Assembly: GCA_905221605.1 (NCBI GenBank)
Contig: CAJNDS010000480.1
Location: 62,001-126,000, forward strand
DNA length: 64,000 nt
Direction of reading: 5' to 3'
DNA from: Symbiodinium natans
Taxonomy: Eukaryota > Sar > Dinophyceae > Suessiales > Symbiodiniaceae
The translations under genes were made by a program, and so were the position numbers. Under the pieces are notes generated by a model. It was not told the DNA's origin, did no database searches, and saw nothing but the letters and a program-made list of their open reading frames with translations. The number at the start of each line of letters is the position of its first letter. The stretch's first letter is position 1. Positions 45,713 through 56,739 of the stretch are shown here, one piece after another.

Positions 45713-46081
45713 TCACGAGGTGCATCTTGACGGCGTACACCTGCAACGTAACTCACAAGCTAACTTGACAATCTTCCAAACCCGTCGATGTGTTCCGTTC
45801 CAACTCCCTGTAACGCCTCGCAACTTGGCTTCGCTGGATGCACGTCGCAAGCGTTCCTTCTCGACCTGCGACAAGAAGATTCGGTGAAGATTCGGTGGCC
45901 GAAAAGCCGACAAGGCCGAAACACGGATCTTCGTTGAAGGCCCAACCTGCTGAGGCGCAGCATCGTTTGCCTTCGCACGCTTGTGACCACAGTTGTGGCA
46001 AAAGCTTGCACTTGCCAAATACCTCAGAGCCAGAAGAAGCACGTGCAACAGCTTAGGCCAATCCAAAAGTCTTCTTCTCAA
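45713..46081 (-). CDS. Possible exon with Cys-pair motif
   Basis: The minus strand reads LASASFCHNCGHKRAKANDA then APQQVGPSTKIRV. CxxC followed by GHKRA resembles a zinc-ribbon-like knuckle. Hydrophobic residues precede it. Downstream frame becomes unclear. Low confidence. Confidence 0.3.
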   Translation of the reverse strand: MRRRLLDWPKLLHVLLLALRYLASASFCHNCGHKRAKANDAAPQQVGPSTKIRVSALSAFRPPNLHRIFLSQVEKERLRRASSEAKLRGVTGSWNGTHRRVWKIVKLACELRCRCTPSRCTS

Positions 46082-46654
46082 TTACTAGCTGAAGAAAGTT
46101 GTGTTGTGCTTTGGCCGCCAGAATGCTCGAAGCCGCAGCTAGCACACACCACCTCTGCAACGCTGTGAAAATCTGCGCAACTCGTCAGTAGGGACCAATG
46201 GCATGGCACATACAAGTAAAGGTCGCCTCTGCGTGCTTCTCTCGCAGAACCTGTCGGAAGCTACGGAATGCAGAGCTTCAACATTCGATGTTCCACGATG
46301 CTCCACGCTGTCTCCGACGGCCTCAGGCTCTGGGATTGGGTGTGGCAAGAAGTCATTCAAAGTACCTGCGTGATTGGGCACCATGATGCATCATGCCGTT
46401 TTGGGGTGTATACCGGCATAGCTGGTATGTTTGCGGCAGCTCTTGAATCCGACCGACAACCACAGCAAACCCTGGCTGCACCAATCTCTGGCGAAGCCAC
46501 CAACCTGGCAAGGTGCTCTTTCAACATGCTACAAGGCGCCAACAGAAAGGCTTAAGGGATCCGAGGCAGAATCAAGGTCAAGCAAGACGTACAAGAGCAA
46601 AGAGGAGCAAAGGGAGAGCAGAGGAAAAAGGGCGCATATGCGCGTGCGCGCGCG

Positions 46655-46672
46655 CCCCCACACACACACACC
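46655..46672 (+). repeat. Short (CA)n run
   Basis: About seven CA units after a (CG)-rich alternating stretch, potentially Z-DNA forming. No gene inferred. Confidence 0.85.
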
Positions 46673-46771
46673 CCAAATATCAACTCTAGTAGGGCATATC
46701 CGAAGCGCAAAGCATCCCAAAGCTTGGCTCTGAGCCTTCCATTCCAAAATATCAGCTGCAGCACTCTCTGA

Positions 46772-46930
46772 TCACTCTCATCACTCTCATCACTCTCATC
46801 ACTCTCATCACTCTCATCACTCTCATCACTCTCATCACTCTCATCACTCTCATCACTCTCATCACTCTCATCACTCTCATCACTCTCATCACTCTCATCA
46901 CTCTCATCACTCTCATGACTCTCATCACGA
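46772..46930 (-). repeat. 9-bp tandem repeat, ATCACTCTC, about 17 copies
   Basis: Near-perfect 9-mers; the final copy has ATGACTCTC. On the minus strand one frame encodes Glu-Ser-Asp repeats, continuous with coding-like sequence on either side, so it may be an expanding acidic, phosphorylatable (CK2-like) protein segment. It abuts the serine-rich gene at 46932-48253. Confidence 0.92.
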
Positions 46931-46931
46931 A

Positions 46932-48253
46932 TGAAATGGGGCACACCTCGCAACATCTGCTGCCAACAGTCCGCTGCCACCTCCTGGAGAGTTGAGACAG
47001 GACCGAGACCGAGGGGCGTGCAGAGGGGCGTGCAAATGAGCATCTTCACAGGCATGTGCAGCGTTCAGGAAGGACCGAGATCTGTGTAGGATGCGCGCGC
47101 CTGTGAGCTCCCGAGCCGACGAGCTCCTTCGCAGCTTGGAGGCCATCGAAGCGGAGGCAGAGCGCGCGGAGCGCCCGGACCGCGCAGAGCGCGGGGGCAT
47201 GCCAGAAGCATTTCTGGTTGCTGTGCTCTCTGTGCTTTCTGTGCTTTCTGTGCTTTCTCTGCATTCTGCACTTCGCTCCTTGGATTCCTTCCTGCGCTGC
47301 GACAGGCGGGCCGACACAGGCGGCGCATTGAGCAACGCAGAGACCCGGCCGGAACCCGAACCGCCGGAACCAGCGCGGCTCGGCACGCTCCTGGCCGTGT
47401 CACTCTTGTCGCTTCGGTCCTTCTTGGTGTCTGGGGAACTCGACAGCTGGCTTATGCTCAAGTCCTTTACATTCTCATCGGACGCTCCGAGGTCGTCAGT
47501 TGTGGTTGCGACTGCTCTGGTTTGGCGGCTCTGCGCCCGCATGGGCGCTTCAACGCTTTCAGGGCTCTCACCTTCATACTCCTCGGCCACCACTCCAATG
47601 GAACGGTCCTGCATGTCGACAGACGACTGAGCACTCAAGGATGTCAAGTGGGTGGTGGGGTCCAACAACTTGGATCCATCAGGACCACAACTCCAAGCAG
47701 TTGGCTTTTCGCCCAGCACCACGGAGAGGTTGGCCTCTAGCTTCATGAGCTCAGACATTTTCTCCACCAGCTCATTCCGGGTTGCTTCGAGTTTTGCGCG
47801 CATCTGGCTGGAATCCTCCTCCATCTTGACGGAAATGCCCGACACACACTCGTCAGATTCAGAGGCGACGCCATTGGAGTGAAAGAGCTCCCTCTCACTA
47901 CCCGTGTCGGCAGGGGCTGTCTCGCTGTCAGTGCCCATCTTGTGGCCCTCTACCAGTTTCTCTTGGAGGGGGGCACGTTGAGAGCTCTGAGGGGGGGTCG
48001 CCGGGGCGGCCCAGGTGGGCAGTGGCTCCGCGGGAAGTAACAGAGAAGCCGCAGCAGCCTCTGTGCCAGTTGCAGCTGCTCGCAGGGTGCAAGCGGCTGG
48101 TCGCACCGAGACTCGCGCTGCGGCTTGCGCTGGGGCTGGCGTTGGGACGAGCGCTGGGCCCCGCGCTGGGGCCCGCTCTGGGGCCCGCTCTGGGGCCCGC
48201 GCTTTGGCGAGCGCTGGGTCGCCTGCACGGCAGTTGACACTTTGCACCAACAT
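46932..48253 (-). CDS. Ser/Arg-rich protein with short coiled coil, large exon(s)
   Basis: An unusually long open minus-strand frame (about 440 codons). In order: Ala/Arg/Pro-rich low complexity with ARAPERAPERAPARG repeats; a charged helix EATRNELVEKMSELMKLEAN with heptad-like spacing; VGVVAEEYEGESPESV-type acidic patches; long Ser/Arg stretches (SSSPDTKKDRSDKSD, STESTESTEST, ARSGRSARSAS); and a Cys/His-containing tail. It looks like a disordered, phosphorylation-rich scaffold or RNA-associated protein. The extreme 5' part (above about 48000) may be non-coding GC-rich repeat. The frame closes at the 9-bp repeat; another frame there could continue through splicing. No family recognised. Confidence 0.55.
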
Positions 48254-48259
48254 TGCACA

Positions 48260-49840
48260 CAGCTTGGAACGGTCATTCCCTCCTTATCCCACCCCTCTCA
48301 TGCCCTGTCCTGGAACGGGAGTGGCCGGAGCCGTCAGCGAGGACTTGTGTACCAGGCAAGGTGCAGAAAATTGTCGCTGCACCACCACCACTGGCTCTAT
48401 GCGACGAGGTCCGGCACATGTCTGCATGACCACAGGGACATATGCATGGACCCCACGCACCTGACACGCATTGCACTTGGCATTTGGCATTCTCACAACT
48501 TCTGAGAAGAATCTGGGAACCGTCGTCACTTAAGATGTGCAGATAAGACAGCAGCAGGCCTGTGACCCCAAGCGCCATGGCAGAGCTTGAACAGGTCCTG
48601 CAGGCTCGGTGAGTCTTTTTATGTCCTTTTAAGTCCTCTTGGTTAACGGGATTCGCACTGGAGGTCCTGGAGGGCGCGGGCCAGTTAGAGTCATGTCGCG
48701 GCTCACATCTCACGTTTGCGTAGCTGAATCTGGAACCACTACTCTTTCGGGCAACTTGAAGAGTGCTTTGAACCATTATAGAGTGGTCTCTACAAAGGTC
48801 TCAATGCGCACTCCTGTCCATTGAAGCTGAACTAACAGAAGCCGGCTCAAATGCAACCTGCAGCGGTCTGGCCACACAATCCTCAAGCGCCAAGAAGCAA
48901 TGAATATGGCCATCCCTTGTGCATGGAAGTAGCTTTTTGCGCAGCTCGTCTGGACCTGATCTGAAATTGTTCGCATGCTTTGAAATTGTTCGCATTGCTG
49001 CTGGTGGCTGCCAGCGCATGACCTATAATCATCGTGCAGGTCTCACATCTCACCGCGTCATCGGTGGAGCTGCCTTCGTGAGCAGCTTCTCGTACCTTCA
49101 TAACAACGTGAAGTTTTAGGACAGGCGCCCATGCAAGATCACACGGGTCCAGCTGCCTGTGCTTCGCCATGGTCAAGAGTGCCTGCATCCTGCGTCTCCT
49201 CTGCCTCTCACTTTACACACAGCGCTTTACGATGTAAGGTGGTAAGGCAGCGCTTTACCTAGACACATCCAGTCGGACAGACTGCAAGCAGATTTGCATT
49301 CCAGCTTAAACCGCTTGTGAAGTTTAATGAGCGAAAGGGACCAGCTACGAGCTAGAACAAACATGCTTGTCTAAAGGTAACATGTACCGTGTTGACAGAT
49401 TTTCTCATCGATTTCCGTCGGACAGGGTCCGACTCGTTCACTTTCATAGAAATGGCCACCAGCTGCTTCTTCAAAGGCCACAGCCGAATCCAAGATCTGT
49501 ACAAGCGTGCATCCCACAGATTCAAAAAGCAGGGTACCGCCATTGCTGGATCCATACGGAAGCAGGCGAACCTTCTCTCCCTACGCTGACAGTTGCAGTG
49601 TCTACATCATCGCTGTCTCGCCGCTTAGGTTAAAGAAGTGAAAAGGCCGGATGGTGCGAGGTCTATGCGAAGACGGTATCTGCAACCTTCTCAAGATTCC
49701 TGTACAACTTTGTGACAAACTGCCTTTGGCAAAGCTTAACCCTTGGCGTGGTCCTCTCATGCTCTCAATGAGCTTCTTACTGGCGACACTCGCTTAAAAC
49801 AGTCGCCGCATGTACCCAGAACATCACTGGGAGGCTGCGA
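48260..49840. other. No firm gene
   Basis: A minus-strand piece near 48470-48410 reads CPCGHADMC, like half of a RING finger, but the partner cysteines are not in place. Elsewhere nothing is supported. Confidence 0.35.
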
Positions 49841-49841
49841 C

Positions 49842-50775
49842 TTAGTGCAGTGGTAAGAAGCACCGGAGGGCCACAAGAACATCCACAACACCTTCCAAGG
49901 GCTCCTTCTCAGCCTGTAGCCCTCGCAATGGCGAGCTTCGTTCCTTCCGGCTCTGGGTGGCTTGGGCGACCTCGCGTCGCTTTCCTCGCTCTCGGGCTTC
50001 CAGCAAGTTTGGGAAGAAGTCCGCTGAAGAGTCTGCGGTGCTCGAACTCATGGCCAAGCAGACGACTTTCAAAAGATACCTAATCTGAAGATCTGAGGCA
50101 CAATGGCGCGCGACGATGTGCGGTTCACAGAGACTGCAGCGCCTGCAAAGGGCAAAGTCGAAGTGACTAAGTGCTTGCACATTTTTTCCATCTCTCGCAA
50201 CCAAGTAAGGCAGCTGCTCTCGACGTATGAACAGTGAAACCCAAGTCTCCCTCAGCATGTCTATCACCGATCCAGCACGTAGACAGGCCCCGTCTACCTT
50301 GAGCTTTCCACAAAGCTCAGCAGACATGTGCACCCGTAGACTCTTGCAGCCGGCCTCGGTACCTGGAGGCAGGCCTTTGCGGAAGCCACATCGTGGCGCT
50401 GGAATCTGCTGCGGTCTAATCGATGGACTTCGTGAGGTCTGGGCGGGACCACCTGAGAAAGGGAAGCGCCAACACGAGAACTTCAAGAAGGCAGAGACAC
50501 CAGGGGCGTCGCCTGTCTTCCAGGGTACCGGCGATGCCCAGCGTCACGCCCTGCAAACGAGGCCTTGGACAGTAGGAATGGAATGCCTCTACATCTTCAA
50601 AGAAAGGCAGAACATGCAGCCTCCTAAGCAAATTTGCAGCTTTGAGCACTACATCTTTGCGACTGCCAATCGTGCGAATCGTTGCTTTCACGCTTGGGAA
50701 CTTCCACTTGTCAAGAGACTCCTGCTTGCGCATGCTTTCGCAAGGGTCGAAAACTGCTAAAGTTACTACCACCAT
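49842..50775 (-). CDS. Exons of an unknown protein
   Basis: Two coding-like stretches: 50400-49842 contains GLPPGTEAGCKSLRVHMSAE then LCGKLKVDGACLRAGSVIDM, a cysteine-rich DFALCRRCSLCEPHIVARHC, and a charged tail (LLEARERGKRREVAQATQ). 50760-50580 contains SVKATIRTIGSRKDVVLKAA then NLLRRLHVLPFFEDVEAF. The uninterrupted 214-codon frame in the lower part is long for this genome. No family recognised; introns inside it cannot be excluded. Confidence 0.42.
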
Positions 50776-51284
50776 GATAAAGACGAAAGTGTAAAGAAGG
50801 AACGACAGATGTTGCAGCTGCTGCAGTTGTCTCGGTCGAAGGCATTTGGACCCATGATGTTGTCTGTTCTTCCTTGCTAGTTATTGTCCCTCCCCCCAAA
50901 CACCCGGAAACTCCAGACATCCCTCGCATCAGGGCCTGGTCGGCTGCCATTGCCGACTGCGACCGCAATGATAGTGCGAGGGTTCGCAGTTGCGGGGTTG
51001 GGGTTTAGGGCAAACTCCAGACAAACCCAAAGGAAGCATGAGCAATGCATCCAAGCCCTTGTGTACTTGCTGTAGAATGTTTGTCGTGCAGAATGCGGAA
51101 CACCCCTTGTTGGTATTAGCAAGCGATCTCGAAGCTTCGAAGCTTGGAGTCTTGCGGCTTCCAGTTTCCCCCGCGCTTTTCGGCCTGTGGCTTGGCTTTG
51201 ACTCCCCATGCTTTGCTTTTGCACCTTCTAGCTGTGGCTTCGCTTCGGACTAAAGGAAGCTTTGACCCCGGGCATGATTCGGAA

Positions 51285-51462
51285 ACTGAACATACGCATT
51301 CAGAAGAACGTGATTCGGAACACTAAGAACTGCGGCTTCATGACCCAAAACGGCAGATTCTGGAAACCAGAGCCGCAGATTTGGGAACCCGCAGATTCGG
51401 GAAACTGGAAATCGTGGATTCGGGAAAACTGGAACCCGCGGATTGGGGCAAGTTGCTTGAAT
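51285..51462 (+). repeat. Degenerate 20-22 bp repeat, GATTCGGGAAACTGGAA type
   Basis: Six to seven diverged units sharing GATT(C/T)GG(G)AAAC/AACCCGC. Irregular spacing; no coding meaning seen. Confidence 0.7.
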
Positions 51463-51559
51463 GGGGTGTTAACGTATCGCAGCTTCCTGAATTGAAGGGA
51501 AAATGGAATCACATGGTTTGCTCGATCGAGTGTAACCAGTTTGCTGAACCCCTCGAGAG

Positions 51560-51741
51560 GTAACATGCGAAGGCTCAGCTGGCGGCAGGATGACACAGAC
51601 CTGCAGCACACACCAGATCAGGGTGCAGAAAGAGCGCCACTGCCACTGCCAACCATCAAGACCATGTAGCCGGGGCACTCCCACCAAAAGGGCAAAGAAG
51701 ATCGCCGCCACAAAGATGATAAATAGAGGCTTCAACCCCAC
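51560..51741 (-). CDS. Membrane-protein exon, unknown
   Basis: Reads GLKPLFIIFVAAIFFALLVG, then a short polar loop (GLDGWQWQWRS), then FCTLIWCVLQVCVILPPAE: two membrane spans joined by a tight Trp-rich loop. Sits between unknown exons on the same strand. No family recognised. Confidence 0.45.
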
Positions 51742-51749
51742 CTCTGCTC

Positions 51750-52400
51750 AACATAGCGCAAGCTGGTTCCGCAGTCTTTCTTGGTCTTCCTCTTCCCTCG
51801 GTTGAAGGTTTAGAGACAGCTGCCTCCCAGAGAAACTGTCTCTGTCTCGCTCTGTTCCTCTCTCTCCCCCAATCATTCCCCCCCTCTTCAGCTTCTTCTC
51901 CATTGCTCTCTTTCTCCGTTTCTCCAGCTTGTTTTGGGGGTTTGGTCTCTCCTCCTCTTTCTCGTCATAACTATCCTGTGTATTTATCGTCTTATTCTTC
52001 TTCTTCTTATTATTATTCTTATTCTTTTTCTTCTTCTTCTTCATCGGTTCGTCTTCATCCCTTCTTCTGCATCTCTCTCCCGCTGTTTCCGTTCCTCGTA
52101 AAGCGCACAAACTCCCCTCCACAGCACCTCGCTGCCTTCATCCAGAGCTGAAAGCATATTTGCATTGTGACCTTCCCACCCCTCTGCTTCCAATTTCTGC
52201 CGCACCACAGCCTTGTCGTTCACGACACGTGTCCCCTCATTTCCCTGCTGCCTGCTCCCCTCCAGCACGAACATGCAGGATCATGACGGCGCATCACTAC
52301 GTCCCAACGGAAAAGTGCGGCACACCGCTTTAGACCCCGACACCTTGTTAGAGAAGCGCGCCGTCCCAGCACAGCTGCATTTCTAGAGCCCATTGCACCC
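51750..52400 (-). CDS. Lys/Glu-rich unknown protein, exon cluster
   Basis: 52270-52045 reads NDKAVVRQKLEAEGWEGHNA then NMLSALDEGSEVLWRGVCAL and a charged helix EERKQRERDAEEGMKTNR. 52070-51800 continues in another frame with a poly-Lys/Asn block, then EKEEERPNPQNKLEKRRKRA. An upstream piece near 52410-52375 reads MKQFFLEGAMGS. The poly-Lys part overlaps a TTCTTCTT microsatellite on the plus strand, so some of it may be non-coding. Confidence 0.42.
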
Positions 52401-52439
52401 TCAAGGAAAAACTGCTTCATCGACCGCGAGTTTAGAGCC

Positions 52440-53460
52440 TCAGTCGCAGGGCGAGCTGCTGAAGTTCCGTGCGCCCTCTCTATGCAGCTCTGGTTTCGAG
52501 CACGCCTCGACTAGCCCGCGCCAATGTCTCCCGTTTCGTGAGCAGCTGCTGAATGTGTCAAGACTGAAGAGAAGCTTTCAACACCTTGAATGCACAAACG
52601 CGCTCCACACCCCTCCCAGGGCAGATAAGATCAACATCCCTCTCTGACTATAGCACACAAAGTTCAATCCGGGGCCGCAGCTCCCGCATCCGGCTCTGGT
52701 GTCCTCGGTGCTTTGCTGCCAAATATCATCTGAAGAGAAGAAAAAAATCCTCGGAATTCTGGGCCTCCAACTGAGGCCCTAGGTCCTTGGAGAAGGTGAT
52801 GTTGCCAACTGCCCATGAGAGGCATCAAGTAGCTCTGAGTTTGTTTGCCTTGCTATGATGGGCTTGTCATGCAACCGGTAGCCATCGCCTTGGTAGGGGT
52901 CGCTGGCCTTCTGCTTCTCGGGAAAAGTCACCATTTTCGAAGCGAGGGACTCTGGCCGCCTGCAAGTCTGCATGAACTGTACACTTCTTTGAAAATGAGC
53001 GTGCTTACATTGAAAGCTTACATTGACTTTACGAGGTGCTGTGGAGGCACCGGCCATGCGCCTGGGTGTATGCCGTGTGGACTGCGCGGCGATTGCCTGA
53101 GAACTGGAGACACTACAAAGCAACCTGTACCAAAGTGGGCCACACCCTTCTGCTCGCTTGCATATGGCAGCCAAGCCTTTGTCGCCTGCACCGAGTGCGC
53201 ATCGGCCTCTACGGCTAATCAGGTCACAGCAAGTTCTCCTGTTGTAAACGGGACTTGCTTCCTGAAGCGACTCTGCTTTCGTAACCCTCCTGGATAATCG
53301 TATCACCCTCTTCCCTCGACCCGAAAACCCTGAAACTAGCTTTACTCATGTTCCATCTTAACAAAAATAGCTACTATATCTACGAAGTACGACATACCAT
53401 AACAATATGAAAACCTGACAGACAGAATTTTGACAAATACAGCATACGGTATTCTCATTG
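52440..53460. other. Ambiguous coding signals on both strands
   Basis: A plus-strand frame (52845-53297) has a hydrophobic start (PVAIALVGVAGLLLLG); the minus strand over the same bases also stays open for 175 codons. Neither shows motifs, so I assign no gene. Confidence 0.35.
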
Positions 53461-53499
53461 TATTCGTGTTGCTGTTGTACCTTTTCCATTGCTAGACGT

Positions 53500-53572
53500 C
53501 GTAGCAGTAGTAGCAGTAGCAGTAGCAGTAGCAGTAGTAGTAGCAGTAGTAGTAGTAGTAGCAGTAGCAGTA

Positions 53573-53632
<60 letters not shown>

Positions 53633-53643
53633 TAGTAGTAGTG

Positions 53644-53674
<31 letters not shown>

Positions 53675-53775
53675 TAGTAGTAGTAGTAGTAGCAATAGCA
53701 GCAGTAGCAGCAGTAGCAATAGTAGCAGCAGTAGCAGTAGGAGCAGTAGTAGCAGTAGTAGTAGCAGTACGACGC
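53500..53775 (+). repeat. Long (GTA)n/(GCA)n compound microsatellite
   Basis: About 275 bp of TAG/CAG triplets, purest between 53570 and 53690. It opens all frames on both strands (poly-Ser, poly-Val, poly-Leu, poly-Thr), none of which should be read as genes. Confidence 0.97.
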
Positions 53776-54009
53776 AACCGCTCTGTTGCCCACGCAATTC
53801 ATCCGAAAACACGCCAAATATGCGCAAGCGCGGTGTTTCTGCGTTGTCCGTAAGCACGGCTCTTTTTCGGTGCTTTTTCCAAAACAACCACCGTCTGCGG
53901 GTTTGGCTGCATGCGGAAATCCCGGTAGCGTCGAGAAAAACCCATGCCACGCTTCCCTGAAAACGCCACCCTGTGCAGCTTTTCGGCCCTGAAAACACCT
54001 CCCTGTGCA

Positions 54010-54513
54010 GCTTTTCGAGCTTCCTTCGGGGCCTAAACCCTAAACCCCAAACCGCTTTTCGGGCTTCCTTCGGGGCCTAAACCCTAAACCCCAAACCCAA
54101 AACCTTAAACCCTAAACCCTGACCCTAAACCCTAAACCCTTGAAATGGAAGCATGGGTGTGGACAAACGGAGGGGTTGGCACGTAAGTAGCAGTAGTTGC
54201 AGTCGTGGTCGTCGTCGTCGTCGTCGTCGTCGTCGCCCTCGCCGTCGCCATCGCCGTCGCAGCTGTAGCAGCACAAGCACCGGCAGTAGAAAGAGAAGTC
54301 GTATCAGTAGCAGCAGCAGCAGCAGCGGTTGTTGGAGTAGGCGGAGTTGGAGGAGTAGGAGGAAGAGGGAGAAGAGGATGCAGGAGGAAGAGGAGGAACA
54401 CGGCATTTGCATTTGCGTGATGATCACTACGAATGCTGTGAAGCACGCCTGCGCGGAGCCACGAAGCAGGCCGGCAGCCTGGCCTTGCAGATCTGCTGTT
54501 TAGGGTTTAGGGT

Positions 54514-54601
<88 letters not shown>

Positions 54602-54690
54602 GGTTTAGGGTTTAGGGTCTCGGGTTTAGGGTCTAGGGTTTAGGGTCTAGGGTTTAGGGTTTGGGGTTTAGGGTTTGGGGTTTGGGTTTT
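54010..54690 (+). repeat. Facing telomere-like arms enclosing GTC/GAG microsatellites
   Basis: Left arm 54029-54141: CCCTAAA units, including an approximately 41-bp unit (GCTTTTCGGGCTTCCTTCGG followed by telomere-like sequence) present twice in tandem. Right arm 54497-54690: about 13 perfect GGGTTGA units followed by TTTAGGG/TCTAGGG units. Between them lie (GTC)n, (GCA)n and GAG-rich runs (54190-54395). Same polarity as the 44.0 kb module. Confidence 0.9.
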
Positions 54691-54719
54691 TTAGGCCCAA
54701 GAGGGTAAGCAAAGACGAA

Positions 54720-56075
54720 GCTTCGCTACAGCGTAGGCGCTGTCCTCGGGTGTCCAGCCCGGATTGCCCGGCGAGCCAAGCATCAAAAAGCAAAAAGCGA
54801 AAGCGAAGCAGCACGAAGGGCGAAAGTAAAAACTACTGATAATTTCTATTTGTGCCTTGGACATGGCCTCTGACGCTCCACGTAGTTCACTTAGCTGGGG
54901 AGCTGAGGGTGCATAAAGGCCTGCGATTGGCACTCGCCTTGCCCTTTCCTATCCCTCCCCTGCCAACCGCCAGGTCTGAGGCCAAAAATCGGGCACCCGA
55001 AACATAACAGCATACAGGCCTTGACCACAAAGAGCAAAGCTGTCTTCAGCTGTCTGACTAAACAGCGTTGCCACATCAACGTGTCGCCGTTCGCAAAAGC
55101 AAACTCCTAGTCATAGGCTCTTGGCAGAAGGGCTTCGGTCAGCGGGACTTCGGTCAGAAGGGCTTCAGTCAGAAGCGCCTGCTAGGGCGAGCAGCGCCAG
55201 AAGGAGGCGGGCGCGCATAGGGACCCTGGGTGGCAGAGATTACGCTGCCACACAGAAACAAGCACCGGCACCATTTGCAGCCGAGTTGCAAACAACTACC
55301 ACAGGTTCGATCTCAGTAAGGGTAGAACGCAGATGCTTGGGCCAAATACATGACATGGAGCAATACAACGAACCCATTTCAAACGTTCATGCAATAACAC
55401 AACAATATGATCGAATGATAGTGGCAGAATGTACTATTACGAAATTACAACCGTGCAATGATGAAACCATGTGGAGTAGTTACACAATCATCTACTCGTA
55501 TAGTCATACAGTCATCTGCTCATGTCACATGACCATATCGTCATACAATGAAATAGCCACATAACCCTGAAGTCGTATAACCACGAAGTGAAGGTACTTG
55601 AGCATACCAACGTATGAACATAATTGGTATAAGCCCCCAAGGTCAACGCACAAGGAAGGGCAGGCCTTGGAGCTGTTGCAACCTGATGCAGCAGAGATAT
55701 TCCCCTACATTCCCAGCACTGCAGCACCTCTTCCCAGCTTGAACCTTAAGCCTTAAGCGGCAGGAAGACAAAGATATATGGGGGGGGAGAAGCATGTTGC
55801 CCCATTTCTTGGGCCTTCCGGCAATGAAGACCACGCTGCAAGGATGTCCCTGTCGACACCCTTGCTCGACGTCAATCTTCGAAGAACACGCGCGTCGTCT
55901 TGTCGATCTGCCCTGCAAGGCACCGACAGCAGGTGCTTCGGAGATCTTCGGAGCATGCTTCACAGAGAAATGCCATGTATGGCCAAACTTGTCCTTCGCC
56001 CTGGGTGAAGTCACAAGGCTTTACTAGAAATCTTTGTCGTTAGGCAAAACGCAAGAACAGCATATGCATCAGTCA
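54720..56075. other. Possible minus-strand exons, none joined
   Basis: Near 55085-54960 the minus strand reads VDVATLFSQTAEDSFALCGQ then GLYAVMFRVPDFWPQTW, a convincing protein-like stretch. Near 54900-54770 it reads SELRGASEAMSKAQIEIISS; near 56010-55900 it reads KDKFGHTWHFSVKHAPKISE. 55340-55560 is AT-rich with many CATACAAT-like words and looks non-coding. Confidence 0.35.
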
Positions 56076-56275
56076 CCTGCTGCCGCACCGTCGGCACCTG
56101 GAAGCTAGCTTAAGGCACCCGTTGGAAAGGCTGCACACAAGCTGCTCAACAAAGTGTCTGAGAGAGCTGCGCTCCATCCGGAGGATGCCGCGATCCTCGG
56201 ATGGAACTTCTCTGCATCGCGAACGTACGATCAACATGGAACCGAAACCTCTCTCGCATGTTTCCCGCACAAGCC

Positions 56276-56333
56276 CGTGAAATCGTGAAATCGTGAAATC
56301 GTGAAATCGTGAAATCGTGAAATCGTGAAATCA
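56276..56333 (+). repeat. 8-bp tandem repeat, GTGAAATC, 7 copies
   Basis: Perfect head-to-tail 8-mers just downstream (in transcription order) of the cullin neddylation exon. Confidence 0.95.
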
Positions 56334-56739
56334 CACGAGACTTCCTGTGTGATGCTTTCGTTTCGTCAAGCCGCGCAAAGTGAGGAGAGGCGCCCAAAGA
56401 TCTCAGCGGTGTCCTGCGTTTCCAGAAGCAGTGCAGGAACTCGTTTGTGCAAACTGTGCAAATGCTCCCAATTGCTCCCAACACTCGAAGAGGAAACTTT
56501 GCGCCTGGGCTGCCAGCCTGGCTGTCGAGAAGGCTGTGCTGGGCACGCTTGGCTTGTCCAGCCTTGGCGCACGAAGTGTCGGCCTGTCCAAGTCGTACGG
56601 TACAGTCCTACAAGTAACCGTCTCAGGCGGTGGCAAAGCAAGGCTCTCGGGATATGTCGCGAGCTTCGAAAGAACTTCATCGGTGGAGAGGACGTGGAAA
56701 CGCCTGCTGGAGAAGGCAGCCCCAAGGACCATGCGCCAA

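Noticed and set aside
48410-48530. RING-finger-like CPCGHADMC on the minus strand
   Set aside because: Only the central PCGH-xxMC part resembles a RING; the N-terminal Cys pairs and the final CPxC are not found at usable distances.
53458-53998. Several open frames of 120-170 codons on both strands (poly-Ser, poly-Val, poly-Thr, poly-Leu)
   Set aside because: They come from the GTA/GCA microsatellite, which has no stop in most frames; no protein-like sequence outside the repeat.
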